Source: Actinokineospora enzanensis DSM 44649
Lineage (GTDB): Bacteria; Actinomycetota; Actinomycetes; Mycobacteriales; Pseudonocardiaceae
Reading direction: 5' to 3'
NCBI RefSeq assembly: GCF_000374445.1
Contig: NZ_KB894424.1
Coordinates: forward strand, 1-64,000
DNA: 64,000 nt
Shown here: in pieces, positions 43,364 through 50,932 of the stretch
Layout of the letters: each line of letters opens with the position of its first letter
Position numbering within the stretch: the first letter of the stretch is position 1
Made by a program: the position numbers and the translations under genes
Notes under the pieces: model-generated
What the model was told of the DNA's origin: nothing
The model's input: only the letters and a program-made list of their open reading frames with translations
Databases searched by the model: none

Positions 43364-44080
43364 GTGGCTGCCGTCGGCTTAGGTCAGGCCGTTCGAACCA
43401 CGCCAGCCGGCGCCTTGCCGGCGAACATGGTCCCGCACCCGCGGGAGGAGCTGTTCTCAGTGCTGGTGGTCGACGACCACCCACTGTTGAGGGAGGCGAT
43501 AGCCGCTCGGCTCACGCAGATGGGCGCGGGCACAGTGCACGAGGCCGCCACGGTGGCCGAGGCGAGAGCGCGCGCACAGGCCACCGGCCCGTGCGACCTG
43601 GCGATCCTCGACCTCGGACTGCCGGACGGCAGTGGGATCGAGCTGGTCACGGAGCTGCGCAGCCACGGCTGGCCGCGCATCGTCGTGCTGGCTTCGTCCG
43701 ACGACCCGTACGCCGTTCGATCGGCCTTCCAGGCGGGCGCCCAGGCCTACCTGCTGAAGTCCGCGTCGCCGGTGGTCGTGACCGACGGGGTCCGGCGAGT
43801 GCTCGAAGGCGGCGTCTACGCCGACCCGAGCGTCGCCCCGGTCCTCGCCACGGGCACGCGGGTCCCGGGCACCGACAACACCCCGCGCGAGCTGTCGGCG
43901 CGTGAGGTCGAGGTGCTGCAACTGGTCGCGGACGGCCAGTCCAACAAGGAGATCGGCGAGGCGCTGAACCTCTCGGCGCTGACGGTGAAGTCGCACCTGT
44001 CGCGGATCGGCCGCAAGTTGGGCACCGGCGACCGGGCACAGATGGTCGCCCTGGCCATGCGGGCAGGCGTCATCCGGTAG
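43364..44080 (+). CDS. NarL/LuxR-family response regulator
   Basis: 238 residues. The receiver has acidic D37-D38 (VLVVDDHPLLREA), phosphoacceptor D83 (AILDLGLPDG) and the conserved Lys in AYLLKSASP. The LuxR-type HTH (LSAREVEVLQLVADGQSNKEIGEALNLSALTVKSHLSRIGRKLG) is complete. The GTG start follows GGGAGG. No kinase gene is adjacent, so it is an orphan regulator. The N-terminal 30-residue extension is unusual. The 242-bp upstream gap contains no other gene. Confidence 0.92.
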   Translation: MAAVGLGQAVRTTPAGALPANMVPHPREELFSVLVVDDHPLLREAIAARLTQMGAGTVHEAATVAEARARAQATGPCDLAILDLGLPDGSGIELVTELRSHGWPRIVVLASSDDPYAVRSAFQAGAQAYLLKSASPVVVTDGVRRVLEGGVYADPSVAPVLATGTRVPGTDNTPRELSAREVEVLQLVADGQSNKEIGEALNLSALTVKSHLSRIGRKLGTGDRAQMVALAMRAGVIR

Positions 44081-44084
44081 ACAA

Positions 44085-44132
44085 CAGCAGTCGTGTGGCT
44101 GGGCTGGGCATGGCCCAGCCACACGACTGCTG
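44085..44132 (+). terminator. 20-bp perfect hairpin, terminator of the response regulator
   Basis: CAGCAGTCGTGTGGCTGGGC (44085-44104) pairs without mismatch with 44113-44132 across an 8-nt loop, starting 4 nt after the stop. It is the longest perfect stem after the one at the left edge of the window. It ends 47 bp before the RNase D start. Confidence 0.85.
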
Positions 44133-44178
44133 CTGATCTCCGACGTTTGTCACCCGTCGTGCCGTAGGGTCATCGGCC

Positions 44179-45423
44179 GTGACTATCCCCGGCTCCGGAC
44201 CCGCCGCCACCGAACCCCCAGCCCCGGTGCTGCTCACCGAGCCAGCCGAGGGCACCCCGGACGTGGTGGTCGACCTCGACGCGCTGGCGCGCGCGGCGAC
44301 CCGCATCGCGGGTGGTCACGGTCCGATCGCGGTGGACACCGAGCGGGCCTCGGGATACCGCTACTCGCAACGCGCCTACCTGGTGCAGGTCCGCCGTCAG
44401 GGCGCGGGCACCTTCCTGATCGACCCGGTCGCGGTGGACGACCAGGTCGACCCCCTGATCGAGGCGCTGGGCGCCGACGAGTGGGTGCTGCACGCCGCCT
44501 CCCAGGACCTGCCCTGCCTGGCCGACCTGGGCCTGCGCCCGGCGCGGCTGTTCGACACCGAGCTGGCCGGGCGGCTGGCGGGCTTCGAGCGGGTCGCCCT
44601 GGGCACCCTGGTCGAGCTGCTGCTGGGCTACCGGCTGGAGAAGGGGCACGGCGCGGCGGACTGGTCGCGCAGGCCATTGCCGGTGGACTGGCTGAACTAC
44701 GCCGCCCTGGACGTGGAGTTGCTGATCCAGCTGCGGGAGGCGCTGGAGGACGTGCTGGGCGAGCAGGGCAAGCTGGACTGGGCGCTGGAGGAGTTCGAGG
44801 CGTTGCGGGTGGCCGAGCCCCCACCGCCGCGCAAGGAGCCCTGGCGCCGGACGTCCGGGATCCACAGCGTGCGGACACCGCGCGGGCTGGCCTCGATCCG
44901 GGCGCTGTGGGAGACCAGGGACGGGATGGCCCGCGAGCGCGACATCGCCCCGGGCCGGGTGCTGCCGGACAGCGCGATCATCCAGGCGGCGTCGGTGAAC
45001 CCGGCCGACGAGCAGGCCCTGTTGCTGCTGCCGGTGTTCAAGGGGCGGGCGCAGCGGCGGCTGGCCGGGTCCTGGATGCGGGCCCTGCGCGCGGCGGCCC
45101 AGCTGCCCAAGTCGGAGCTGCCCGACCCGGCGCCGCCGTCGGACGGTCCGCCGCCCGCGAACCGCTGGGCGGACAAGGACCCGGAGGCAGCGGCCCGGCT
45201 GTCGGCCGCGCGCTCGGCGCTGCACAAGATCGCGGAGGACCACCGGCTGCCGGTGGAGAACCTGTTGCAGCCGGACCTGGTCCGACGCACCTGCTGGCAG
45301 CCGCCCGCCGATGTCGACGCCGACTCGGTCGCGTCGGCCCTGCGTGCCGGTGGCGCCCGGAACTGGCAGGTCGGTCTGACGCTGGACGCGCTCACCGCGG
45401 CCCTGAAGACGACCGCGGCCTGA
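44179..45423 (+). CDS. rnd: Ribonuclease D (HRDC domain)
   Basis: A 414-residue DEDD 3'-5' exonuclease that trims stable RNA precursors. Exo I is IAVDTERASG (D53, E55), with Exo II in WVLHAASQDLPCLADLGL and Exo III around LPVDWLNYAALDVELLIQL. An HRDC-type helical domain follows (LRALWETRDGMARERDIAPGRVLPDSAII). Complete for the family. Its position after the hem region matches other actinomycetes. Confidence 0.93.
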   Translation: MTIPGSGPAATEPPAPVLLTEPAEGTPDVVVDLDALARAATRIAGGHGPIAVDTERASGYRYSQRAYLVQVRRQGAGTFLIDPVAVDDQVDPLIEALGADEWVLHAASQDLPCLADLGLRPARLFDTELAGRLAGFERVALGTLVELLLGYRLEKGHGAADWSRRPLPVDWLNYAALDVELLIQLREALEDVLGEQGKLDWALEEFEALRVAEPPPPRKEPWRRTSGIHSVRTPRGLASIRALWETRDGMARERDIAPGRVLPDSAIIQAASVNPADEQALLLLPVFKGRAQRRLAGSWMRALRAAAQLPKSELPDPAPPSDGPPPANRWADKDPEAAARLSAARSALHKIAEDHRLPVENLLQPDLVRRTCWQPPADVDADSVASALRAGGARNWQVGLTLDALTAALKTTAA

Positions 45424-45424
45424 G

Positions 45425-45874
45425 TCACCTCGCGATGGTCACCCGGAAGACGGGGTGTCTGGGCGCGGCGCCGCGCAGCACCTCGTCGCTGGAGTCGGCG
45501 TTGACGCCGTCGAAGAACTGGCCGACCTCGAACGCCCAGCGCTTCAGGTAGGCGCGCAGGATCTCCGGCTTGTCCGCGTCCGTGAGCTCCTCGGCGGTGA
45601 ACCGGTCGGTCCGTCTGCCCACGCGCAGCTCTCCCTCGCCCGCGACGCGCAGGTTGCGCACCCATTCGGTGTTGCCGCGCGCGGCGACGAGGTACTGGGT
45701 GCCGCTCACGGTGAGCAGGTTGACGGCCGTGGTGCGTGGTTCGCCGCTCTTGCGGCCGCGCACGGACAGCACGCGCGCGCCCCAGACGTTGACGCCTCGG
45801 CGGATCAGGAACGACACGAACCGCTGGACCGCCAGCTCGAAGGGGCGGGGGCGCAGGTAGTGGGGCTGGGTCAT
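45425..45874 (-). CDS. Deazaflavin-dependent nitroreductase-family protein
   Basis: 149 residues of the DDN/F420-binding split beta-barrel family: LSVRGRKSGEPRTTAVNLLTVSGTQYLVAARGNTEWVRNLRVAGEGELRVGRR carries the cofactor region and W-R-N-L motif. Known members reduce nitro compounds, quinones or menaquinone using F420H2. It is convergent with RNase D (1 nt apart) and divergent from a TetR gene that probably represses it. Confidence 0.88.
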   Translation of the reverse strand: MTQPHYLRPRPFELAVQRFVSFLIRRGVNVWGARVLSVRGRKSGEPRTTAVNLLTVSGTQYLVAARGNTEWVRNLRVAGEGELRVGRRTDRFTAEELTDADKPEILRAYLKRWAFEVGQFFDGVNADSSDEVLRGAAPRHPVFRVTIAR

Positions 45875-45892
45875 GGTGTCCTCCTCGGTTGC

Positions 45893-45959
45893 GAGAGCGG
45901 TGCTCTCTGATGTGAACAGTGAACTCCGGCGGGCCACTCGCTGTCAAGAGCACTGCTCT
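45893..45959. promoter_or_regulatory. Twin TetR operators AGAGC-N3-GCTCT
   Basis: AGAGCGGTGCTCT (45894-45906) and AGAGCACTGCTCT (45947-45959) share AGAGC-RST-GCTCT and are 53 bp apart, about five helical turns. The first overlaps the leader of the oxidoreductase, and the second lies 42 bp before the TetR ATG. This suits repression of both genes by the divergent TetR. Confidence 0.8.
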
Positions 45960-46001
45960 CGAATTTGTGCGTCGCTCCGTTCGAGTGTCAGACTGGTCGG
46001 C

Positions 46002-46685
46002 ATGAGCGCAGGGCGGACGGCGCGGGAGCGCGCCCGGGCCGAGGTGACCCGGGAGATCAAGGACGAGGCACGCCGACAGCTGGCCACGGACGGGGCGGGC
46101 CTTTCCCTGCGGGCGGTCGCGCGAAGCCTGGGCATGGTCTCCTCGGCGCTCTACCGGTACTTCCCGAGCCGGGACGACCTGCTCACCGCGCTGATCATCG
46201 ACGCGTACGACGCGCTCGGCGACGCGGTCGAGAAGGCCGATCCCGGCGGCGCGCCGATCGAGCGGTGGCGGGCCGTCTGCGCGGCGGCGCGCGGGTGGGC
46301 GCTGGCCCACCGGCACGAGTACGCGCTGATCTACGGTTCGCCCATCCCCGGCTACCAGGCGCCGCAGGACACGGTCGGACCCGCAGCGCGGGTGCCGCTG
46401 GTGTTGATCGACATCGCGCACGCGGCGGACGTGCCGGACAGCCCGTTGCCGGATGTCCTGCGGGAACAGGTGGTGGGGGTGCTCGCGACGCTGCCCATCG
46501 CGCCGCCGCCGGGTGCCGGGGCGCGGGTCCTGATCGCGTGGACGCAGGTGTTCGGGATGATCAGCTTCGAGCTGTTCGGGCAGCTCGTCGGCAGCGCCGA
46601 CCCGGCGGACGCGTTCTTCGGGTACGCGGTGGACCGGATGGCGGCGATCATCGGCCTGCCCGGCGCGGAGTGGCCCACACCATAG
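46002..46685 (+). CDS. TetR-family transcriptional regulator
   Basis: 227 residues. The HTH is ASLRAVARSLGMVSSALYRYFPSRDDLLTALI type (about 35-65, with the typical YRYF). The C-terminal domain contains WALAHRHEYALIYGSPIPGYQAPQDTVGPA, found in a large actinobacterial TetR clade (TetR_C_25-like, from memory) often next to deazaflavin or nitroreductase genes. No strong RBS precedes the ATG. Confidence 0.9.
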   Translation: MSAGRTARERARAEVTREIKDEARRQLATDGAGLSLRAVARSLGMVSSALYRYFPSRDDLLTALIIDAYDALGDAVEKADPGGAPIERWRAVCAAARGWALAHRHEYALIYGSPIPGYQAPQDTVGPAARVPLVLIDIAHAADVPDSPLPDVLREQVVGVLATLPIAPPPGAGARVLIAWTQVFGMISFELFGQLVGSADPADAFFGYAVDRMAAIIGLPGAEWPTP

Positions 46686-46697
46686 GGGCACCGCGGT

Positions 46698-46755
46698 GGT
46701 TACCGACCGGTAACCAGGACTAGAGTGGGGCGCGTGGGGTTACCGATCGGTAGCC
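46698..46755 (+). promoter_or_regulatory. Twin operators upstream of fadA-fadB
   Basis: GGTTACC-GACC-GGTAACC (46698-46715) and GGTTACC-GATC-GGTAGCC (46738-46755) share TTACCGAYCGGTA and are 40 bp apart. The second ends 23 bp before the thiolase start and probably covers the promoter. A fatty-acid-responsive TetR- or FadR-type repressor is expected; which protein binds is unknown, and the TetR upstream has its own, different sites. Confidence 0.75.
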
Positions 46756-46778
46756 CGGAGCCGAGCTGAGGAGCACCC

Positions 46779-48008
46779 GTGGCCGCACCCGCTGCCCCCG
46801 CAGCCGCGCGCGCCGTCCGCGATGTCGTCTTCGTCGACGGCGTGCGGACGCCGTTCGGCAAGGCGGGCCCGAAGGGCATCTACGCCGAGACCCGCGCCGA
46901 CGACCTGGTCGTCAACGTCATCCGCGAGCTGCTGCGCCGCCACCCCGGGCTGCCGCCGGAGCGGGTGGACGAGGTCGCCGTGGCGGCCACCACCCAGATC
47001 GGCGACCAGGGCCTGACCATCGGCCGCACCGCCGCGCTGCTGGCGGGCCTGCCCAAGTCGGTGCCCGGGTTCGCCATCGACCGGATGTGCGCGGGCGCGA
47101 TGACGGCGGTGACCACCACCGCGAGCGGGATCGCGTTCGGCGCCTACGACATCGTGATCGCGGGCGGGGTCGAGCACATGGGCCACCACCCGATGGGCGA
47201 GGGCGTGGACCCGAACCCGCGCATCGTGGCCGACAAGCTGGTCGACCCGACCGCGCTGGTGATGGGCCAGACCGCGGAGAACGTGCACGACCGCTACCCG
47301 CACCTGACCAAGGCCCGCTGCGACGCCTACGCCGCGCGCAGCCAGGAGAAGTTCGCCGAGGCGGTGAAGACCGGCAGGATCGGGCCCGAGCTGGTGCCGG
47401 TCGCGACCCGGTCCGCGGAGCTGGGCTGGGGTCTGGCGACCGAGGACGAGCCGCCGCGGCCGGGCACGACCGTGGAAGCGTTGGCGGCGTTGAAGACCCC
47501 GTTCCGCCCGCACGGCCGGGTCACCGCGGGCAACGCGGCCGGTCTCAACGACGGCGCCACCGGCTGCATCCTGGCCGAGGAGCAGACCGCCCGGGAGCTG
47601 GGCCTGCCGGTCGGCATGCGGCTGGTGGGCTACGCGTTCGCCGGGGTCGAGCCGGAGGTCATGGGCGTCGGCCCGGTGCCCGCCACCGAGAAGGTGCTGG
47701 CCCGCACCGGTCTGTCCATTTCGGACATCGGGCTGTTCGAGATCAACGAGGCGTTCGCGGTGCAGGTGCTGGCGTTCCTGGACCACTTCGGACTCGCCGA
47801 CGACGACCCGAGGGTGAACCAGTGGGGCGGCGCGATCGCCTGTGGACACCCGCTGGCGTCCTCCGGCGTGCGGCTGATGACCCAGCTGTCCCGGCAGTTC
47901 GCCGAGCGGCCGGACGTGCGGTACGGGCTGACCACGATGTGCATCGGCATCGGCATGGGCGGCACGGTCATCTGGGAGAATCCGAGCTGGGACGGGGGCG
48001 AGCGCTGA
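46779..48008 (+). CDS. fadA: Acetyl-CoA C-acyltransferase (thiolase)
   Basis: A 409-residue thiolase for the last step of fatty-acid beta-oxidation. Active-site Cys104 is in DRMCAGAMTAV. INEAFAVQVL, GGAIACGHPLASSG and TMCIGIGMGG carry the other catalytic residues. The GTG start follows GAGGAG by 6 nt. Its stop shares one base with the fadB start, so the two subunits are co-translated. Confidence 0.94.
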   Translation: MAAPAAPAAARAVRDVVFVDGVRTPFGKAGPKGIYAETRADDLVVNVIRELLRRHPGLPPERVDEVAVAATTQIGDQGLTIGRTAALLAGLPKSVPGFAIDRMCAGAMTAVTTTASGIAFGAYDIVIAGGVEHMGHHPMGEGVDPNPRIVADKLVDPTALVMGQTAENVHDRYPHLTKARCDAYAARSQEKFAEAVKTGRIGPELVPVATRSAELGWGLATEDEPPRPGTTVEALAALKTPFRPHGRVTAGNAAGLNDGATGCILAEEQTARELGLPVGMRLVGYAFAGVEPEVMGVGPVPATEKVLARTGLSISDIGLFEINEAFAVQVLAFLDHFGLADDDPRVNQWGGAIACGHPLASSGVRLMTQLSRQFAERPDVRYGLTTMCIGIGMGGTVIWENPSWDGGER

Positions 48009-50116
48009 TGCTCACGCGGGAGCAGGCCGAGCTGGCCTATCCGGACGAGGTCGTCACCCGCGCGGTGACGCGGCTGGTGCGCGTACCCGGGCTGGCGAAG
48101 CCGGTCGCGCTGATCACGATCGACAACGGGCACGACCACACCCGTCCGTCGACCTTCGGCCCGCAGGGCCTGGTGAGCCTGAACGCGGCCCTGGACGCGG
48201 CGTTCGCGGCCGAGCCCGCCGCGATCGCGGTGACCGGCAAGCCGTTCGTGTTCGCCGTGGGCGCGGATCTGTCCGGGGTGGAGCAGGTGGCCTCTCGGGC
48301 GTCCGCTTTGGACATCGCGGTGACCGGGCACGAGGTTTTCCGCCGGTTCACCGACTCGGCGGTCCCGACCTTCGCCTTCGTCAACGGCGCGGTCATGGGC
48401 GGCGGGCTGGAGCTGGCCCTGGCCTGCCACTACCGCACGCTGTCGGAGAACACGGCCGCGATCGCGTTCCCCGAGGTGTTCCTGGGGCTGTTCCCCGGCT
48501 GGGGCGGCACGCAGCTGCTGCCGAACCTGATCGGACCGGACGCGGCCGTGACGGTGATCCTGGAGAACGCGCTCAGCCAGAACCGGATGCTGAAGCCGCG
48601 ACAGGCGGCCGACCTGGGCATGACCGACGTGCTGCTCGGTTCCGCGGACTTCCTGGAGCGGTCGCTGGTGTGGGCCGTCGGTGTCATCAACGGCGAGATC
48701 TCCGTGCAGCGCAAGGAGATCGACCGGGGCGCGGGCTGGGACGCGGCGATGGAGCGTGCCCGGGGCATCGTGCAGGGACGGACCAAGGGCGCCTCGCCGG
48801 GCGCGACGAAGGCGTTGGAACTGCTGGAGCTGGCGCGCGGCAACGACCTCGACGCGGGCTACGCGGCCGAGACCGAGGCGCTGGCCGACGTGCTGATGAC
48901 CGACCCGCTGCGGGCCGGGCTGTACTCGTTCAACCTGGTGCAGAAGCGGGCGAAGCGGCCGGCAGGCGCGCCGGACAAGTCGCTGGCACGGCCGGTGACG
49001 AAGGTCGGCATCGTCGGCGCGGGCCTGATGGCGAGCCAGATGGCGTTGCTGTTCGTGCGGCAGCTCAAGGTTCCCGTGGTGCTCACCGACATCGACCAGT
49101 CCCGTGTGGACAAGGGCGTGTCCTATGTGCACGACGAGATCGACAAGCTGGGCGCCAAGGGTCGGCTGACGCCGGACGGCGTGAACCGGTTGCAGGCGCT
49201 GGTGTCCGGCTCGCTGGACAAGGCCGCGTTCGCCGACGCGGACTTCGTCATCGAGGCGGTGTTCGAGGAGCTGGGCGTCAAGCAGAAGGTGTTCGCCGAG
49301 GTGGAGGCGCATGTCAGCGCGGAGTGCGTGCTGGCGACCAACACGTCCTCGCTGTCGGTGACGGCCATGGCGGCCGGGCTCAAGCACCCCGAGCGGGTGG
49401 TCGGGTTCCACTTCTTCAACCCGGTCGCGGTGATGCCGCTGCTGGAGATCGTGCGCGCCGAGAAGACCGACGACGCGACCCTGGCCACCGCGTTCGCCAC
49501 CGGCAAGACGCTGCGCAAGTCGTGCGTGCTGGTCAAGGACGCGCCCGCGTTCGTGGTCAACCGGCTGCTGACCCGGTTCATGGGCGGCGTGGTCGCGGCG
49601 ATCGACGCGGGCACCCCGTTCGAGGTCGCCGACCGCGCGACCGAGCCGCTTGGCCTGCCGATGAGCCCGCTGGTGCTGCTGCAGCTGGTGGGCGCGCCGG
49701 TCGCGCTGCACGTGGCGGAGACGATGCACGGCGCCTATCCCGACCGGTTCGGCGTCAGCGAGAACATGCGCAAGTTCGTCGCGGCCGGGAAATCGGCGGT
49801 GTGGACGTGGGATTCGTCCGGGAACCAGTCGGTCGATCCGGAAGTGGCCGCATTGTGGGAGTTCGGCCCGGTCGAACTGACCGCCGAGCAGGTCCGCGCC
49901 CAGGTGCTGGAGGGCCTGGCCGAGGAGATCCGCATCATGCTCGACGAGGGCGTGGTCGCCGAGGCCCAGGACATCGACCTGTGCCTGATCCTGGGCGGTG
50001 GCTGGCCGTTCTGGCTGGGCGGCATCACGCCGTACCTGGATCGTGAGGGCATTTCCGAACGCGTCAACGGAAAACCGTTCCTGGCCCCCGGCGTCGCCTC
50101 CGTGCCGGTCGCCTGA
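48008..50116 (+). CDS. fadB: Fatty-acid oxidation complex alpha subunit (enoyl-CoA hydratase/3-hydroxyacyl-CoA dehydrogenase)
   Basis: A 702-residue bifunctional enzyme. Crotonase domain (about 25-210): AIAVTGKPFVFAVGADLSGVEQV, FVNGAVMGGGLELALACHYR and FPEVFLGLFPGWGGTQLLPNLIG. Dehydrogenase: VGIVGAGLMASQMALLF (NAD site), ATNTSSLSVTAMA and the catalytic His in VVGFHFFNPVAVMPLLEIV. The VVNRLLTRFMG C-terminal domain and a second copy follow. Its start codon overlaps the thiolase stop. Confidence 0.94.
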   Translation: MLTREQAELAYPDEVVTRAVTRLVRVPGLAKPVALITIDNGHDHTRPSTFGPQGLVSLNAALDAAFAAEPAAIAVTGKPFVFAVGADLSGVEQVASRASALDIAVTGHEVFRRFTDSAVPTFAFVNGAVMGGGLELALACHYRTLSENTAAIAFPEVFLGLFPGWGGTQLLPNLIGPDAAVTVILENALSQNRMLKPRQAADLGMTDVLLGSADFLERSLVWAVGVINGEISVQRKEIDRGAGWDAAMERARGIVQGRTKGASPGATKALELLELARGNDLDAGYAAETEALADVLMTDPLRAGLYSFNLVQKRAKRPAGAPDKSLARPVTKVGIVGAGLMASQMALLFVRQLKVPVVLTDIDQSRVDKGVSYVHDEIDKLGAKGRLTPDGVNRLQALVSGSLDKAAFADADFVIEAVFEELGVKQKVFAEVEAHVSAECVLATNTSSLSVTAMAAGLKHPERVVGFHFFNPVAVMPLLEIVRAEKTDDATLATAFATGKTLRKSCVLVKDAPAFVVNRLLTRFMGGVVAAIDAGTPFEVADRATEPLGLPMSPLVLLQLVGAPVALHVAETMHGAYPDRFGVSENMRKFVAAGKSAVWTWDSSGNQSVDPEVAALWEFGPVELTAEQVRAQVLEGLAEEIRIMLDEGVVAEAQDIDLCLILGGGWPFWLGGITPYLDREGISERVNGKPFLAPGVASVPVA

Positions 50117-50123
50117 TCCCCCC

Positions 50124-50160
50124 GATGCCCCCTGGCGGACTGCTCCGTCAGGGGGGCATC
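50124..50160 (+). terminator. Terminator of fadA-fadB
   Basis: GATGCCCCCTG (50124 onward) pairs with CAGGGGGGCATC ending at 50160, with the inner CGGA/TCCG extending the stem around CTGC. It lies 8 nt after the fadB stop. Confidence 0.75.
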
Positions 50161-50198
50161 GTCGTGCGCGGTACGGTCGACTCCGCCACTCTGGTCTG

Positions 50199-50918
50199 GT
50201 GATCAGGATCGGCATCTCGGGCTGGACCTACGCCTCCTGGCGCGGCCCGGTCTACCCGCGCGGCCTGCCCCCGCGCGACGAACTCCCCTTCATCGCCAAC
50301 CGCGTCGACACCATAGAGATCAACGGCACCTTCTACGGCCCACGCAAACCCGCCGACTACACCCGCTGGCGCACGGTCACCCCGGACGATTTCGTCTTCG
50401 CGGTCAAGGGCCCTCGCGCCGTGACCCACACTCATCGGTTACGCCGCGCGCGGAAACCCCTCGATGAGTTCCTGGACTCGGGCGTGTTCGACCTCGGTGA
50501 GAAACTCGGCCCGTTCCTGTGGCAGATTCCCGCGTCCCTGCACTATGACCCCGCACTGATCGCGGACTTCCTCCAGCTGTTACCTCGCACCGCCCGACAC
50601 GCGTTGGAGGTCCGACATTCCAGCTACACCAACGACACCTTCATCGACCAGCTGGCCGAATACGGCGTGTCGCTGGTCGTCGCCGACAGCCCCGGCCTGT
50701 GGCCCTGCCTCGTCTCGAACACCACGGACTTCGTCTACATCCGCCTGCACGGCGACACGGACCTGTACGCCAGCCCCTACACCGACGAGGCGCTGGACGT
50801 ATGGGCCGACCGCATCACCGAATGGCACCGGACCCGGGATGTGTACGTGTACCTGGACAACACGATGGAAGCCCACGCACCCCATGACGCGGAGCGCCTG
50901 ATCAAACGCCTGCGGTGA
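50199..50918 (+). CDS. DUF72 family protein
   Basis: 239 residues of the DUF72 (YecE) TIM-barrel family: IRIGISGWTYASWRGPVYPRG, FAVKGPRAVTHTHRL, LGPFLWQIPASLHYD and YIRLHGDTDLYASPY. The biochemical role of the family is not settled. The GTG is used since it leads straight into the conserved IGISGW. The gene ends 14 nt before the STAND protein start. Confidence 0.9.
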   Translation: MIRIGISGWTYASWRGPVYPRGLPPRDELPFIANRVDTIEINGTFYGPRKPADYTRWRTVTPDDFVFAVKGPRAVTHTHRLRRARKPLDEFLDSGVFDLGEKLGPFLWQIPASLHYDPALIADFLQLLPRTARHALEVRHSSYTNDTFIDQLAEYGVSLVVADSPGLWPCLVSNTTDFVYIRLHGDTDLYASPYTDEALDVWADRITEWHRTRDVYVYLDNTMEAHAPHDAERLIKRLR

Positions 50919-50926
50919 CCCATAAT
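50898..50926 (+). promoter_or_regulatory. Likely leaderless promoter of the STAND gene
   Basis: CTGATC (50898-50903), a 17-nt spacer and CATAAT (50921-50926) end 6 nt before the GTG at 50933. Transcription would then begin at or near the start codon, and no ribosome-binding site is visible. The promoter lies in the last codons of the DUF72 gene. Confidence 0.5.
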
Positions 50927-50932
50927 GGGCGC

